Shown here one piece after another: positions 7,874-16,322 of a stretch of 60,744 nucleotides of DNA. Below the pieces are notes generated by a model. That model saw only the letters and a program-made list of their open reading frames with translations, was not told where the DNA came from and did no database searches. The position numbers were made by a program, and so were the translations under genes. Positions within the stretch are counted from its first letter, which is position 1; each line of letters begins with the position of its first letter. Source of the stretch: Chloroflexi bacterium bin125 (GTDB taxonomy: Bacteria; Chloroflexota; Dehalococcoidia; Bin125); contig MPNM01000017.1 of the NCBI GenBank assembly GCA_002239025.1, forward strand, positions 1-60,744. The letters are read 5' to 3'.

Positions 7874-9139
7874 TCATGACAGTTCTCTCAGGGCTATGTC
7901 TGTGCGATAAAACGATTCGTCGAACGTGATGCGTTGGACGTTGTCGTATGCGATTCCGCGTGCTTCCGTCAGCGTATCGGCGACGGCGTTGACGGCTAGC
8001 ACACGGCCACCAGAGGTGACGGTGCGTCCGTCATCGTCGATTGCCGTGCCGGCGTGGAAGACGTCAACGGTGTCGTCGACCGCGTTGAGGCCATGGATCG
8101 CCTTCCCGGTGACGTACGGTCCCGGGTATCCGCCGCTCACGATCGCCACACTGACTGACGCACGGCCGCTGTGCGAGATGACATCACGAGGAAGCGTTTC
8201 GCCTCTCGCCGACGCCGCGAGCACAGGCAACAGATCGCCGTCGAGCAACGGCAGCACAGCCTGTGTCTCCGGATCACCGAATCGAGCGTTGAATTCCAGG
8301 ACATTGAGCGCGCCGTCGTCGACCATCAGGCCTGCGTAGAGCAACCCTCGGAACTCGCAGCCCTGGGCGGCCATCTGTTCCGCTACAGGCTGATGGACAT
8401 CGCCGAACACGCTGTCGGCGTCGCCGACGAATCCGGGTGGGACGTACACGCCCATTCCGCCGGTGTTTGGGCCCTGATCGTTGTCCATGATTCGCTTGTA
8501 GTCGCAGCTCAGTGGCAGCGGCAGGATGTCGGTCCCGGAGACGATGGCCATTGCGGATGCTTCCATCCCCGAGAGTCGATCTTCGATTACGACTCGTTCG
8601 CCGGCAGAGCCGAACGCTCCCGCGAACATGTCAACAACGGCGGCGTGCGCGTCGTCGATGTGGTCGGGGACGATGACGCCTTTGCCAGCGGCGAGGCCGT
8701 CGGCTTTCAAGACTGGCAAATCGTCAGGTCCAAGGATCTCTAGCCATTTGTGCGCTGCTTGCGCTGTCTCGAACAATTCCCCGCCGGCGTGCGGCACGCC
8801 GGCCGACTGCATCACGGACTTGGCGAACCATTTCGACGACTCAATCTGCGCCGCTGCCTTCGATGGTCCGAATGCGAGGATGCCTCGCTCGGTCAGCGCA
8901 TCCACCAGACCGGCGGCGAGCGGCGCCTCCGGTCCGACGACCACGAGATCTATGCGGCGCTCGAAGGCTGCCGTACAGATGGCGTCGGTGTCGGAATCAT
9001 GGACGGCGAGATTCTCGCCCAACTCAGCAGTGCCGGCGTTTCCCGGTGCCGCGAACAGCGCCTCGCATTGAGGCGACTGCGCCAGCTTCCAGGCCAGCGC
9101 GTGTTCGCGTCCTCCACCGCCAACGATCAGGACTCGCAT
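7874..9139 (-). CDS. purD: phosphoribosylamine-glycine ligase (GAR synthetase)
   Basis: PurD couples phosphoribosylamine to glycine with ATP, the second step of purine synthesis. The 421-aa protein begins with the PurD N-terminal Rossmann-like motif MRVLIVGGGGREHALAWKL, followed by PGNAGTAELGEN, the ATP-grasp segment LKADGLAAGKGVIV, and FNARFGDPETQ, which carries metal ligands. Length and order of motifs are normal. TAGCCT lies exactly 6 nt before the ATG, so a leaderless promoter inside the end of the preceding gene is possible in addition to read-through from guaA. Confidence 0.96.
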   Translation of the reverse strand: MRVLIVGGGGREHALAWKLAQSPQCEALFAAPGNAGTAELGENLAVHDSDTDAICTAAFERRIDLVVVGPEAPLAAGLVDALTERGILAFGPSKAAAQIESSKWFAKSVMQSAGVPHAGGELFETAQAAHKWLEILGPDDLPVLKADGLAAGKGVIVPDHIDDAHAAVVDMFAGAFGSAGERVVIEDRLSGMEASAMAIVSGTDILPLPLSCDYKRIMDNDQGPNTGGMGVYVPPGFVGDADSVFGDVHQPVAEQMAAQGCEFRGLLYAGLMVDDGALNVLEFNARFGDPETQAVLPLLDGDLLPVLAASARGETLPRDVISHSGRASVSVAIVSGGYPGPYVTGKAIHGLNAVDDTVDVFHAGTAIDDDGRTVTSGGRVLAVNAVADTLTEARGIAYDNVQRITFDESFYRTDIALRELS

Positions 9140-9145
9140 GACTTG

Positions 9146-9151
9146 AGGCTA
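9146..9151 (-). promoter_or_regulatory. TAGCCT -10-like element six bases before purD start
   Basis: On the minus strand the order is TAGCCT, CAAGTC, ATG. This is the spacing expected for a -10 box whose transcript begins at the start codon itself. The same hexamer and spacing precede the MFS gene at 28556. It overlaps the stop region of the preceding gene, so it would be an internal operon promoter. Confidence 0.35.
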
Positions 9152-9610
9152 TCCGACGGCCGCCCGAAGGTCAGTTGTCAAGTCAGCCGGAATGCTGCTC
9201 AGATCGCCGTCGATCACAATCGGATCCATGGCCAGCATCTCGGAGCGATAGTTGGAGTCGGGCACGTCCTGCATCAGGTAAATCGGAATGTCGAGCACGT
9301 GCGCGAATCCCATTTCGAGGAAACTGTTTCCGCCGATGTAGTTGGGTTTGCCCGGTAGGTCCTCGTTGAGAACGAGAATGGCGTCGGAGATTTTGATCTT
9401 CTCGTAGTGGGTGCGGATCAGGTCCTTGTCGCGCTTGAGTTCGGCGCGCTCATGATCGTTGGCGCTCTCATAGTTGAACTCCCGAGTGTCAACCGGCGTC
9501 AGAACCTCGTGGCCAGCGCCTTCAAGCACCCGGCAAATCTCCGGCAGTCGGTGTCGGAGGGACATGCTCATGCAGATGGTGATCAGCACGGGACCGTTAC
9601 TCCCACTCAA
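9149..9610 (-). CDS. nucleoside 2-deoxyribosyltransferase-like protein
   Basis: A 153-aa Rossmann-like protein. The first strand PVLITICMSMSLRHRLPEI, the central DAILVLNEDLPGKPNYIGGNSFLEMGFAHVLDIPIYLM (an Asp, then G-x-S/N-x-x-E-M-G) and the following strand fit the nucleoside 2-deoxyribosyltransferase-like fold, in which the Glu of the FLEMG segment is the nucleophile. The true substrate is uncertain; related proteins also cleave nucleotide N-glycosidic bonds. The start is non-ATG (TTG 9610, or GTG seven codons later), because ATG codons further in would cut off the first beta strand. It overlaps the guaA 3' end by 14 nt and lies between guaA and purD, suggesting a purine-nucleotide role. 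Confidence 0.65.
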   Translation of the reverse strand: MSGSNGPVLITICMSMSLRHRLPEICRVLEGAGHEVLTPVDTREFNYESANDHERAELKRDKDLIRTHYEKIKISDAILVLNEDLPGKPNYIGGNSFLEMGFAHVLDIPIYLMQDVPDSNYRSEMLAMDPIVIDGDLSSIPADLTTDLRAAVG

Positions 9611-11198
9611 TCGTGCCCGGCGGCTTGGAGGTGATGTCGTAGACCACTCGGTTGATTTCGGGGATTTCGTTGACGATTCGATTGGCGATGGTGGCGAGGA
9701 CGTCGTAGGGGATTCGAGCCCAGTCGGCGGTCATCGCGTCGTCGGCGGTGACGGCGCGGAGGGCGCAGACCCAACCGTAGGTTCGGGCGTCTCCCTGGAC
9801 TCCGACCGTTCTGGTGTCGGTCAGGATGGCGAACGATTGCCAGAGGTCGTTGTACAGGTCGGCGTTGCGGATTTCTTCCATCACGACGGCGTCGGCGAGT
9901 TGCAGTACTCGGACTTTTTCGTGGGTGACCGGACCGATGATGCGAATCGCCAGACCGGGACCGGGATATGGTTGCCTACCGACGATTTCCTCGGGTAGGC
10001 CGAGTTCTCGGCCAACCTCGCGGACTTCATCCTTGAACAGGTGACGCAGCGGTTCGATTAGTTCGAAGCGCAGATCATCCGGCAATCCGCCGACGTTGTG
10101 GTGCGACTTGATCATCGCTGTCGCCGAGCCGTGACCCGAACCGGCGCTTTCGACGACATCGGGATACGTCGTGCCCTGCACCAGATAATCGACGCCGTGG
10201 TCGTCCTTCGCGATCTCGATGGCTGCTTCTTCAAAGACGGCGATGAATGTCTCGCCTATGCGCTTGCGCTTTGTCTCCGGATCGTCGACGCCGGCCAATT
10301 CTTCCAGGAACTGGTTGCCAGCGTCGACCGCGCGCAGATTCATGCGCATGTTGCGATCGAACGTGTCGACGACCTGTTCGGTCTCGCCCAGACGCATCAG
10401 TCCGTTGTCGACGTAGATGCAGGTCAACTGGTCGCCGACGGCTCGATGCACCAGCGCCGCTGCGACCGAGGAATCCACGCCGCCGGACAGGCCGCAGATC
10501 ACATGGTTGTCGCCGACCTGTTCGCGAATCTCTGACACGGTCTCGGTGACGAAGTGTGCGGCGTCCCAGTCGCCTGAGCATTCGCAGATGTCAAAGACGA
10601 AGTTGCTGAGCAGATGCAGTCCGTGCGGAGTGTGTACGACCTCAGGATGGAACTGGATGCCGAAGCGACGCACGTCGTCGCCCATCGCCGCGATTGGGAT
10701 ACTGTCGGTCCCGGCCAGCGCCTGGAACCCGTCCGGCATGTCGTCGACGCGGTCGCCGTGCGACATCCAGACAGGCATGGGCCGCGGCAGGTTGTCGAGC
10801 AGCGCCGAGTCGCCGCGCGGATAGATGTGCGCCGCGCCGAATTCTCGCTCACGCCCTGCTTCGACTCGCCCGCCAAGCTGGTTCGCCATCGTCTGCATGC
10901 CATAACAAATGCCCAGGACCGGCAAGCGACCATCCAACGACCAGTCGGGCGCGACCGGCGCGCCGTCGTCGTGGACGCTCGCGGGACCACCGCTCAGAAT
11001 GACGCCGCGAGGATTGAGCTGACGCACGCGCTCCCAGTCAGCCGTCGGAGGCACGAGTTCGCAATACACGTTGAGTTCGCGGACGCGCCGGGCGATCAGC
11101 ATCGCCGTCTGCGATCCGAGGTCGACAATGACGATCGATTCGTGCGAGGAAGCGCCCTGTGATGCGTGGTAGTTCACGTCATAATGATACGGGCGCAC
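9597..11198 (-). CDS. guaA: GMP synthase (glutamine-hydrolysing)
   Basis: GuaA aminates XMP to GMP using glutamine and ATP. Domains in order: class I glutamine amidotransferase (IVIVDLGSQTAMLIARRVRE at the start, nucleophile in GICYGMQ, FHPEV near 175-180), ATP pyrophosphatase (CGLSGGVDSSVAAAL), and the dimerisation domain ending GTIEWE, the family C-terminus. The reading starts at GTG 11198; another GTG at 11177 is equally plausible, since real homology begins at about residue 20. It is first in the minus-strand purine group and divergent from tsaC with only a short spacer. Confidence 0.96.
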   Translation of the reverse strand: MRPYHYDVNYHASQGASSHESIVIVDLGSQTAMLIARRVRELNVYCELVPPTADWERVRQLNPRGVILSGGPASVHDDGAPVAPDWSLDGRLPVLGICYGMQTMANQLGGRVEAGREREFGAAHIYPRGDSALLDNLPRPMPVWMSHGDRVDDMPDGFQALAGTDSIPIAAMGDDVRRFGIQFHPEVVHTPHGLHLLSNFVFDICECSGDWDAAHFVTETVSEIREQVGDNHVICGLSGGVDSSVAAALVHRAVGDQLTCIYVDNGLMRLGETEQVVDTFDRNMRMNLRAVDAGNQFLEELAGVDDPETKRKRIGETFIAVFEEAAIEIAKDDHGVDYLVQGTTYPDVVESAGSGHGSATAMIKSHHNVGGLPDDLRFELIEPLRHLFKDEVREVGRELGLPEEIVGRQPYPGPGLAIRIIGPVTHEKVRVLQLADAVVMEEIRNADLYNDLWQSFAILTDTRTVGVQGDARTYGWVCALRAVTADDAMTADWARIPYDVLATIANRIVNEIPEINRVVYDITSKPPGTIEWE

Positions 11199-11204
11199 TA
11201 CAAT
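11199..11204 (+). promoter_or_regulatory. TACAAT -10 element six bases before tsaC GTG start
   Basis: TACAAT is followed by AGATCT and then the GTG start at 11211. The -10 box is close to consensus and its position would put +1 on the start codon, so the mRNA would be leaderless. No good -35 box is visible at 17-18 bp. Confidence 0.5.
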
Positions 11205-11210
11205 AGATCT

Positions 11211-11879
11211 GTGTCATTCGATGAACTTGCTCAGGCAGTTGATCATTTGCGAAACAGCGGGGTGGTCGCCATGCCGACCGACACCCAGTACGCGCTGAGC
11301 GCCGTCGCCAACGACGATCAGGCGGTTGCGACCGTATTCCGGCTGAAACGTCGGCCGGGCGGAGAGAACCTGCCGGTCTTCCTGCCACCGACGCGCTGGC
11401 GCGAGCATATGGAGCAAATCGCGGAACCACTCGACTCGCGCATCCAGTCGTTGGCCGAGTCGGCCTGGCCGGGCGCGTTGACTCTGATCGTCAACAAACG
11501 CGACGACTGGCCGACCAGGGCCGTTGACGGCTCGACCATCGCGCTACGCATCCCCGATCATCCCGTCGCCACCTCCGTGCTCGACCTGCTGGATGAGCCG
11601 CTCACTGGCACATCGGCCAATATCCACGGCATGGAGGCTGCGCTGACGGCCGAGGATGTGCGCCAACAGTTCGGGTCCAATGTGCCTTCAACGGGGCATA
11701 GTGAATCACTTCACATACTTCCTGAAGAAGAGGTGATGCCAGCGGGCACTGCCTCTACTATCTTGGATTGCACGGGCCGGGTGCCGCGCGTCTTGCGTCG
11801 TGGCCCAATGCTCAGTGCGAAGGTCGGAGAGCTGCTCATGCAGCACTGGGGACTCTCCGATTTAGACTCGGTCTCCTAA
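11211..11879 (+). CDS. tsaC: L-threonylcarbamoyladenylate synthase (Sua5/YrdC/YciO family)
   Basis: This enzyme makes threonylcarbamoyl-AMP from threonine, bicarbonate and ATP for the t6A modification of ANN-decoding tRNAs. Motifs: VVAMPTDTQYALS (12-24), KRRPGGENLPVFL, WPGALTLIV, IALRIPDHP and LTGTSANIHG. The product (222 aa) has only the YrdC domain. The start is GTG 11211; in-frame upstream codons precede the promoter-like TACAAT and show no homology. A similar assignment as a general YciO-like protein cannot be excluded. Confidence 0.88.
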   Translation: MSFDELAQAVDHLRNSGVVAMPTDTQYALSAVANDDQAVATVFRLKRRPGGENLPVFLPPTRWREHMEQIAEPLDSRIQSLAESAWPGALTLIVNKRDDWPTRAVDGSTIALRIPDHPVATSVLDLLDEPLTGTSANIHGMEAALTAEDVRQQFGSNVPSTGHSESLHILPEEEVMPAGTASTILDCTGRVPRVLRRGPMLSAKVGELLMQHWGLSDLDSVS

Positions 11880-11888
11880 GTCCAAGGA

Positions 11889-12419
11889 ATGGGGCAACAA
11901 CACGTGCGTATCGCGATTGGCAGCGACCATGCCGGGTTTGAGCTGAAAGAGCGCCTGCGAGATCGTCTGATTGACCAGGGTCATAGCGTCCGAGACTTCG
12001 GACCAACCGTCCCCGATCCGACCGACTATGCCGACATCGCTGCGCCCCTGGCTGAAGCCGTCGTTGACGGACAACACCAGCTCGGCATCGTGGTCTGTTC
12101 CAACGGCGTCGGCGTTAGCATCGCCGCCAACAAGGTTCGCGGCGCTCGAGCAGCGCTCTGCACTGACCCTTGGTCGGCGCGACGCTCTCGCGAACACACC
12201 GACTGCAACATCCTCGCACTTGGCTCCTACGTGACTGGTCACGCGCTGGCCGGCGAGGTCGTGGACGCCTTCATCGAGGCGGAGTTCGAAGGTGGACGTC
12301 ACGTACGACGCCTGGCCAAATTGGCGGCCGTTGAAGCCAAGCACAGCGACGTTGCCGAGCCCATCACCGAGAGCGTCATCGAAGAACGCGGCACGCCCGA
12401 ACTCTCACCGATGGCCTGA
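11889..12419 (+). CDS. rpiB: ribose-5-phosphate isomerase B
   Basis: RpiB interconverts ribose 5-phosphate and ribulose 5-phosphate in the pentose phosphate pathway. Motifs of the LacAB_rpiB family: RIAIGSDHAGFELKERL at the N-terminus, DYADIA, the phosphate-binding/active-site loop VVCSNGVGVSIAANKVRGARAALC with the catalytic Cys, and REHTDCNILALGS. At 176 aa it has about 25 extra residues at the C-terminus compared with E. coli RpiB (149 aa). It begins 9 nt after tsaC, so the two are likely co-transcribed. GTG at 11904 is an alternative start. Confidence 0.92.
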   Translation: MGQQHVRIAIGSDHAGFELKERLRDRLIDQGHSVRDFGPTVPDPTDYADIAAPLAEAVVDGQHQLGIVVCSNGVGVSIAANKVRGARAALCTDPWSARRSREHTDCNILALGSYVTGHALAGEVVDAFIEAEFEGGRHVRRLAKLAAVEAKHSDVAEPITESVIEERGTPELSPMA

Positions 12420-12474
12420 GCGGACACATTCGACCCGACCTCTGAGGCTCGCGCCGACTCTGGATTGAATCAAG

Positions 12475-13704
12475 ATGAGCAAAGTTTCGATTCGCGACCT
12501 CGACCTGGCCGGGAAGCGTGTGTTGCTGCGCCTGGACCTCAACGTTCCGATGGATGGCGCTACGGTCGTGGACGACACCCGCATCCGCGCCGCTGCACCG
12601 ACAGTCAAGTACGCGCTCGAACAGGGCGCGTCGGTTGTCATCGGCTCGCACCTGGGACGTCCTGGGGGCGAGCGCAATCCACGATTCGACCTCACACCCG
12701 TTGCAGTCAGACTGGCCCGATCACTACGCATGAATGTGCGGATGGCTCCTGACTGCATTGGAGATGTCGCCACGCAGATGTCGAGCGAACTGAAGCCGGG
12801 CGAAGTGCTGGTCCTGCAAAACCTGCGCTTCCACGAAGAAGAAGAAGAAAACGACGAGGACTTCGCCTCGCAGCTCGCCGACCTGGCCGATGTCTACGTG
12901 AACGACGCGTTCGGTGCTGCCCACCGCGCGCACGCATCTACGCAAGCCGTGGCGACGATGATGCCGTCCGCCGGGGGGCTGTTGCTGGACCGAGAGATCA
13001 CCGCCCTCGACCCGATCCGCAACGGTGAGGCGGGCAAACTTGGATTCATTAGCGGCGGCGCAAAAGTCTCAGACAAACTGGGACTGCTGGAGCGGCTCGC
13101 TGCGATCTCTGAGGTCATCGCGATCGGCGGTGCGATGGCGAACACCTTCCTGCTCGCACGCGGCCTGCCGACAGGCGCATCGTTGCTCGAGCAGAACATG
13201 GTCGAAGCCGCCAACGAGATCACCGCAATCGCGGCCGAAGAGAACTGCAATCTGTTGATCCCGACCGACTGCGTCATCGCACATGGCGCAGACGAGCCTC
13301 CGCGTGCCAAGCCGCTGGTCTTCGGCGAAGAGGACTTGCCCGAGGACTGGCAGATTCTGGATGTCGGACCGGCAACCGTTGAGGCCTTCTCAGAGTCGAT
13401 CAAGGACTGCGACACAGTCGTCTGGAATGGTCCGCTGGGACTCTTCGAGCGCGAAGCATTCTCGGGTGGAACCCGAGCAATGGCCGAGGCGTTATCAAAG
13501 TTGGAAGACACGACCACCGTCGTTTGCGGTGGCGAGACCGCGGCAGCAGTTGCTCGATTCCGTCTAACGCCCAAGATGTCCCACGTTTCGACCGGCGGCG
13601 GCGCAGCCCTGGAGTACCTGCAGGGACTCGATCTGCCGGGCATCGCGGTGCTGCCCGATGCCGAACCCGATGACCGTGAAGAGAGTGAAGAGGACGACGC
13701 ATGA
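12475..13704 (+). CDS. pgk: phosphoglycerate kinase
   Basis: Pgk transfers the acyl phosphate of 1,3-bisphosphoglycerate to ADP in glycolysis. The 409-aa protein has the expected two-domain motif order: RLDLNVPMDGATVVDDTRIRA, IGSHLGRPGGERNPR, YVNDAFGAAHRAHAS, SGGAKVSDKLGLL, VVWNGPLGLFE, and CGGETAAAV followed by STGGGAALEYL. An acidic tail (EPDDREESEEDDA) is added at the end. Its stop overlaps the tpiA start (ATGA), giving translational coupling. Confidence 0.97.
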   Translation: MSKVSIRDLDLAGKRVLLRLDLNVPMDGATVVDDTRIRAAAPTVKYALEQGASVVIGSHLGRPGGERNPRFDLTPVAVRLARSLRMNVRMAPDCIGDVATQMSSELKPGEVLVLQNLRFHEEEEENDEDFASQLADLADVYVNDAFGAAHRAHASTQAVATMMPSAGGLLLDREITALDPIRNGEAGKLGFISGGAKVSDKLGLLERLAAISEVIAIGGAMANTFLLARGLPTGASLLEQNMVEAANEITAIAAEENCNLLIPTDCVIAHGADEPPRAKPLVFGEEDLPEDWQILDVGPATVEAFSESIKDCDTVVWNGPLGLFEREAFSGGTRAMAEALSKLEDTTTVVCGGETAAAVARFRLTPKMSHVSTGGGAALEYLQGLDLPGIAVLPDAEPDDREESEEDDA

Positions 13705-14456
13705 CCAGAACGCCAATCGCGGCCGGCAATTGGAAGATGAATGGCACCAACGCCGAAGCGCGCGCGTTGTGTCGCGGTCTGGCCGGAATTGACGCGATTG
13801 CCGGAGTCGATGTCGTACTCTCGCCCTCGTTCACGCAACTCGGTCTGGTCTGGGACTTCTGGTGCGGTACCGATGTCCACATCGCCGGACAGAACATGCA
13901 CACCCAGCCCTCAGGTGCCTACACGGGCGAAGTCTCGCCGGTTCAGCTCGCCGAGGTCGCCGATTGGGTCATCGTGGGACACTCCGAGCGCCGTCAGTTC
14001 TTCTGCGAGGACGACCAGGCGCTGGCGCTCAAGCTGCGAACCGCCGAAATGAACGGTTTGACGCCGATCCTCTGCGTCGGCGAATCGGACGCAGAACGCG
14101 AGAACAAGCGAACCGCCAACGTGCTGACACGACAGGTCAGTATCGCCCTCGGCGACGATCCTGCGCCCGACGGTCTGGTTGTTGCCTACGAGCCGGTCTG
14201 GGCGATTGGTACGGGCAAGGCCGCAACGCCCGACGAAGCACAGTCCGCCTGCACCCACATCCGCTCAGTGCTTTCGGACAAGCTCGGAGAAGAAGTAGCC
14301 GACGGGGTGCGCATCCTCTACGGAGGCTCGGTCAAGCCCGATAACATCGCCGACTTCATGGCTCAACCCGATGTCGACGGCGCACTCGTCGGCGGAGCCG
14401 CCCTGGACGCCGATGCCTTCCTCGCCATCACCCGTGCCATCGCCGCCAGCGGATAG
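13701..14456 (+). CDS. tpiA: triose-phosphate isomerase
   Basis: TpiA interconverts dihydroxyacetone phosphate and glyceraldehyde 3-phosphate. The 251-aa barrel shows GNWKMNG (catalytic Lys) at the N-terminus, VIVGHSERR (catalytic His), VVAYEPVWAIGTGKAAT (catalytic Glu, flexible loop), and ILYGGSVKPDNI with GALVGGAAL (phosphate binding). Order and length are normal. It is coupled to pgk by a 4-nt overlap, and the next gene, miaA, starts inside its 3' end. Confidence 0.97.
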   Translation: MTRTPIAAGNWKMNGTNAEARALCRGLAGIDAIAGVDVVLSPSFTQLGLVWDFWCGTDVHIAGQNMHTQPSGAYTGEVSPVQLAEVADWVIVGHSERRQFFCEDDQALALKLRTAEMNGLTPILCVGESDAERENKRTANVLTRQVSIALGDDPAPDGLVVAYEPVWAIGTGKAATPDEAQSACTHIRSVLSDKLGEEVADGVRILYGGSVKPDNIADFMAQPDVDGALVGGAALDADAFLAITRAIAASG

Positions 14457-15351
14457 GGACGCGGCAGAATCCGCCAACGGCGCATCGTCGCTCGTCGCGG
14501 TCGTTGGGCTCACTGCCTCGGGCAAATCCGATTGGGCGATGAGGATTGCGCGCCACATCGACGGCGAAATCATCTCGATCGATTCCCGACAAATCTACCG
14601 ACGCCTCGACATCGCCACGGCCAAGCCGACGGCGGCGATGCGAGCGGAAATCCCGCACTGGTGCATCGACATCGCCGATCCGACCGATCGGTTCACGCTG
14701 GGCGAATACCTCAAGGCCGCCCGAACAGCGATCGAAGACATTCAATCACGAGGCAAGCGAGCCATCGTCGTCGGTGGCAGTGGACAGCACATGCGAGCCC
14801 TGCTCGAAGGTTGGGTGATTCCTCCAGTTCCAGAAGATGCTGAACTGCGGCGCAGCCTCGAATCGCAGTCCACACCGTTCCTGCACGAGCAGCTACAAGC
14901 GGTCGATCCCCTGGCAGCCGAACGGATCGGACCGACCAACAAGCGTCGGATCATCCGCGCATTGGAAGTCCAACAACTCACCGCCAGACCAATCTCTGAG
15001 TGGCAAGCGCAGCGGGTGCCCGTCTCATATCGAGCCTGTGCGCCCGACATCGACCTGAACAAACTCGACGAGCGCATCGAGGAGCGCACGGCGACGATGT
15101 TCGCCGACGGCTTCGTCGATGAAGTGCGTACCTTGCTGGAGGACGGCATGTCCGAGGACGCGCCCGGCTTTGACTCCATCGGCTACCGCGAAGTGCTCGC
15201 CCATGTGCGCAGCGAAACGACGCTAGAGGAGGCGCAATCGGGAGTTGCACAGGCCACGCGACGCCTGGCGCGTCGACAACAAACATGGTTTCGGCGCGAT
15301 GATCCGGCGATTTGTTGGGCGGCTGATGTTCCGCTAGAGATGCTTGGGTAA
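14434..15351 (+). CDS. miaA: tRNA dimethylallyltransferase
   Basis: MiaA attaches dimethylallyl to A37 of tRNAs reading UNN codons. The P-loop VAVVGLTASGKSDWA, the substrate-binding IISIDSRQIYRRLDIATAKPT, and the DxxVVGGSGQH-type segment (IVVGGSGQHMRALLEG) identify it, with LARRQQTWFRRDD at the C-terminal end. The start is ambiguous: GTG 14434 gives 305 aa and a 23-nt overlap with tpiA; ATG 14413 or 14371 would lengthen a low-complexity Pro/Ser N-terminus that is only tpiA read in another frame. It is coupled to tpiA. Confidence 0.93.
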   Translation: MPSPPADRDAAESANGASSLVAVVGLTASGKSDWAMRIARHIDGEIISIDSRQIYRRLDIATAKPTAAMRAEIPHWCIDIADPTDRFTLGEYLKAARTAIEDIQSRGKRAIVVGGSGQHMRALLEGWVIPPVPEDAELRRSLESQSTPFLHEQLQAVDPLAAERIGPTNKRRIIRALEVQQLTARPISEWQAQRVPVSYRACAPDIDLNKLDERIEERTATMFADGFVDEVRTLLEDGMSEDAPGFDSIGYREVLAHVRSETTLEEAQSGVAQATRRLARRQQTWFRRDDPAICWAADVPLEMLG

Positions 15352-15378
15352 GATGCAAACAACGGTGAGAGCTTCGTC

Positions 15379-16278
15379 ATGTCCATCCCATTTCTCAAAG
15401 TCCAGGGCGCGGGGAACGATTTCCTGCTGATCGACGCCCTGGGCGAGAACGCGCATCGCAACCAGATCGACTGGTCGGCGGTCGCGCCGCGTATCTGCGA
15501 CCGGCACTTCGGCGTCGGCGCGGACGGCATTTTGATCGCCCAGGACACCGACGTCGCCGCGGCGCGGATGGTGATCGTCAACTCCGACGGCTCCGACGGC
15601 GAAATGTGCGGCAACGGCTTCCGCTGCTTCACCAAGTACTTGGTCGAACGCGCGGGTATGACTCCGACCGATGGCTCTCTGGCGATCGAGACCGGCGCTG
15701 GTGTACTCCACGCCGATCTCTCTGCCATGACCTCAACCGACGCCAGCGTTGACCGCGTCCGCGTTGACATGGGTCCGGCCTGGCTTGAGGCTGATCAGAT
15801 TCCCGTCGTCCACGAAGGTCCCGCGCCGATTCTCCACCACGAGGTTGAAGTCAACGGCCGTGTCTACGACCTGACCTGCGTGAGCATGGGCAATCCGCAC
15901 GTCGTCTGGTTCACCGACGAGGAAGTCGATGAGTTCCCGTTGACCGAGATCGGGCCACTGATTGAGACACACCCCGACTTCCCCAGGAAAACCAACTTCG
16001 AGATCGTCAACGTCCTCGCACCCGATCATCTCAAGATGCGAGTTTGGGAGCGCGGCGTTGGGATCACGCTGGCATGCGGCTCGGGCGCCTGCGCAGTGCT
16101 GGTCGCGGCACGGCTGAGAGGCCTGTCCGACGCTTCCGCTACGGTCTCGCTGCCCGGCGGAGACCTCGATATCGCCTGGGACGGACTCGACGATCCGTCG
16201 GCGTCGGTCTACATGACCGGACCGGCCACATTCTCCTTCGAGGGCCAACTTGATGCCAATCTGCTGAGTGTTCGCTGA
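15379..16278 (+). CDS. dapF: diaminopimelate epimerase
   Basis: DapF converts LL- to meso-diaminopimelate for lysine and peptidoglycan. The PLP-independent Cys/Cys active site is clear: EMCGNGFRCF (first Cys) and LACGSGACAV (second Cys), with the N-terminal KVQGAGNDFLLID and VSMGNPHVVWF. Length (299 aa) is slightly above the usual 275. DapL lies two genes downstream, so this locus holds the last steps of the aminotransferase (DapL) variant of the pathway. Confidence 0.96.
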   Translation: MSIPFLKVQGAGNDFLLIDALGENAHRNQIDWSAVAPRICDRHFGVGADGILIAQDTDVAAARMVIVNSDGSDGEMCGNGFRCFTKYLVERAGMTPTDGSLAIETGAGVLHADLSAMTSTDASVDRVRVDMGPAWLEADQIPVVHEGPAPILHHEVEVNGRVYDLTCVSMGNPHVVWFTDEEVDEFPLTEIGPLIETHPDFPRKTNFEIVNVLAPDHLKMRVWERGVGITLACGSGACAVLVAARLRGLSDASATVSLPGGDLDIAWDGLDDPSASVYMTGPATFSFEGQLDANLLSVR

Positions 16279-16322
16279 ATGCTCAGTTCGTTTTCCCGGT
16301 TTGACGAGCGAATGGACAACTG

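Noticed and set aside
11160-11210. Purine riboswitch between guaA and tsaC
   Set aside because: Only 12-33 bp separate the genes, far too short for an aptamer.
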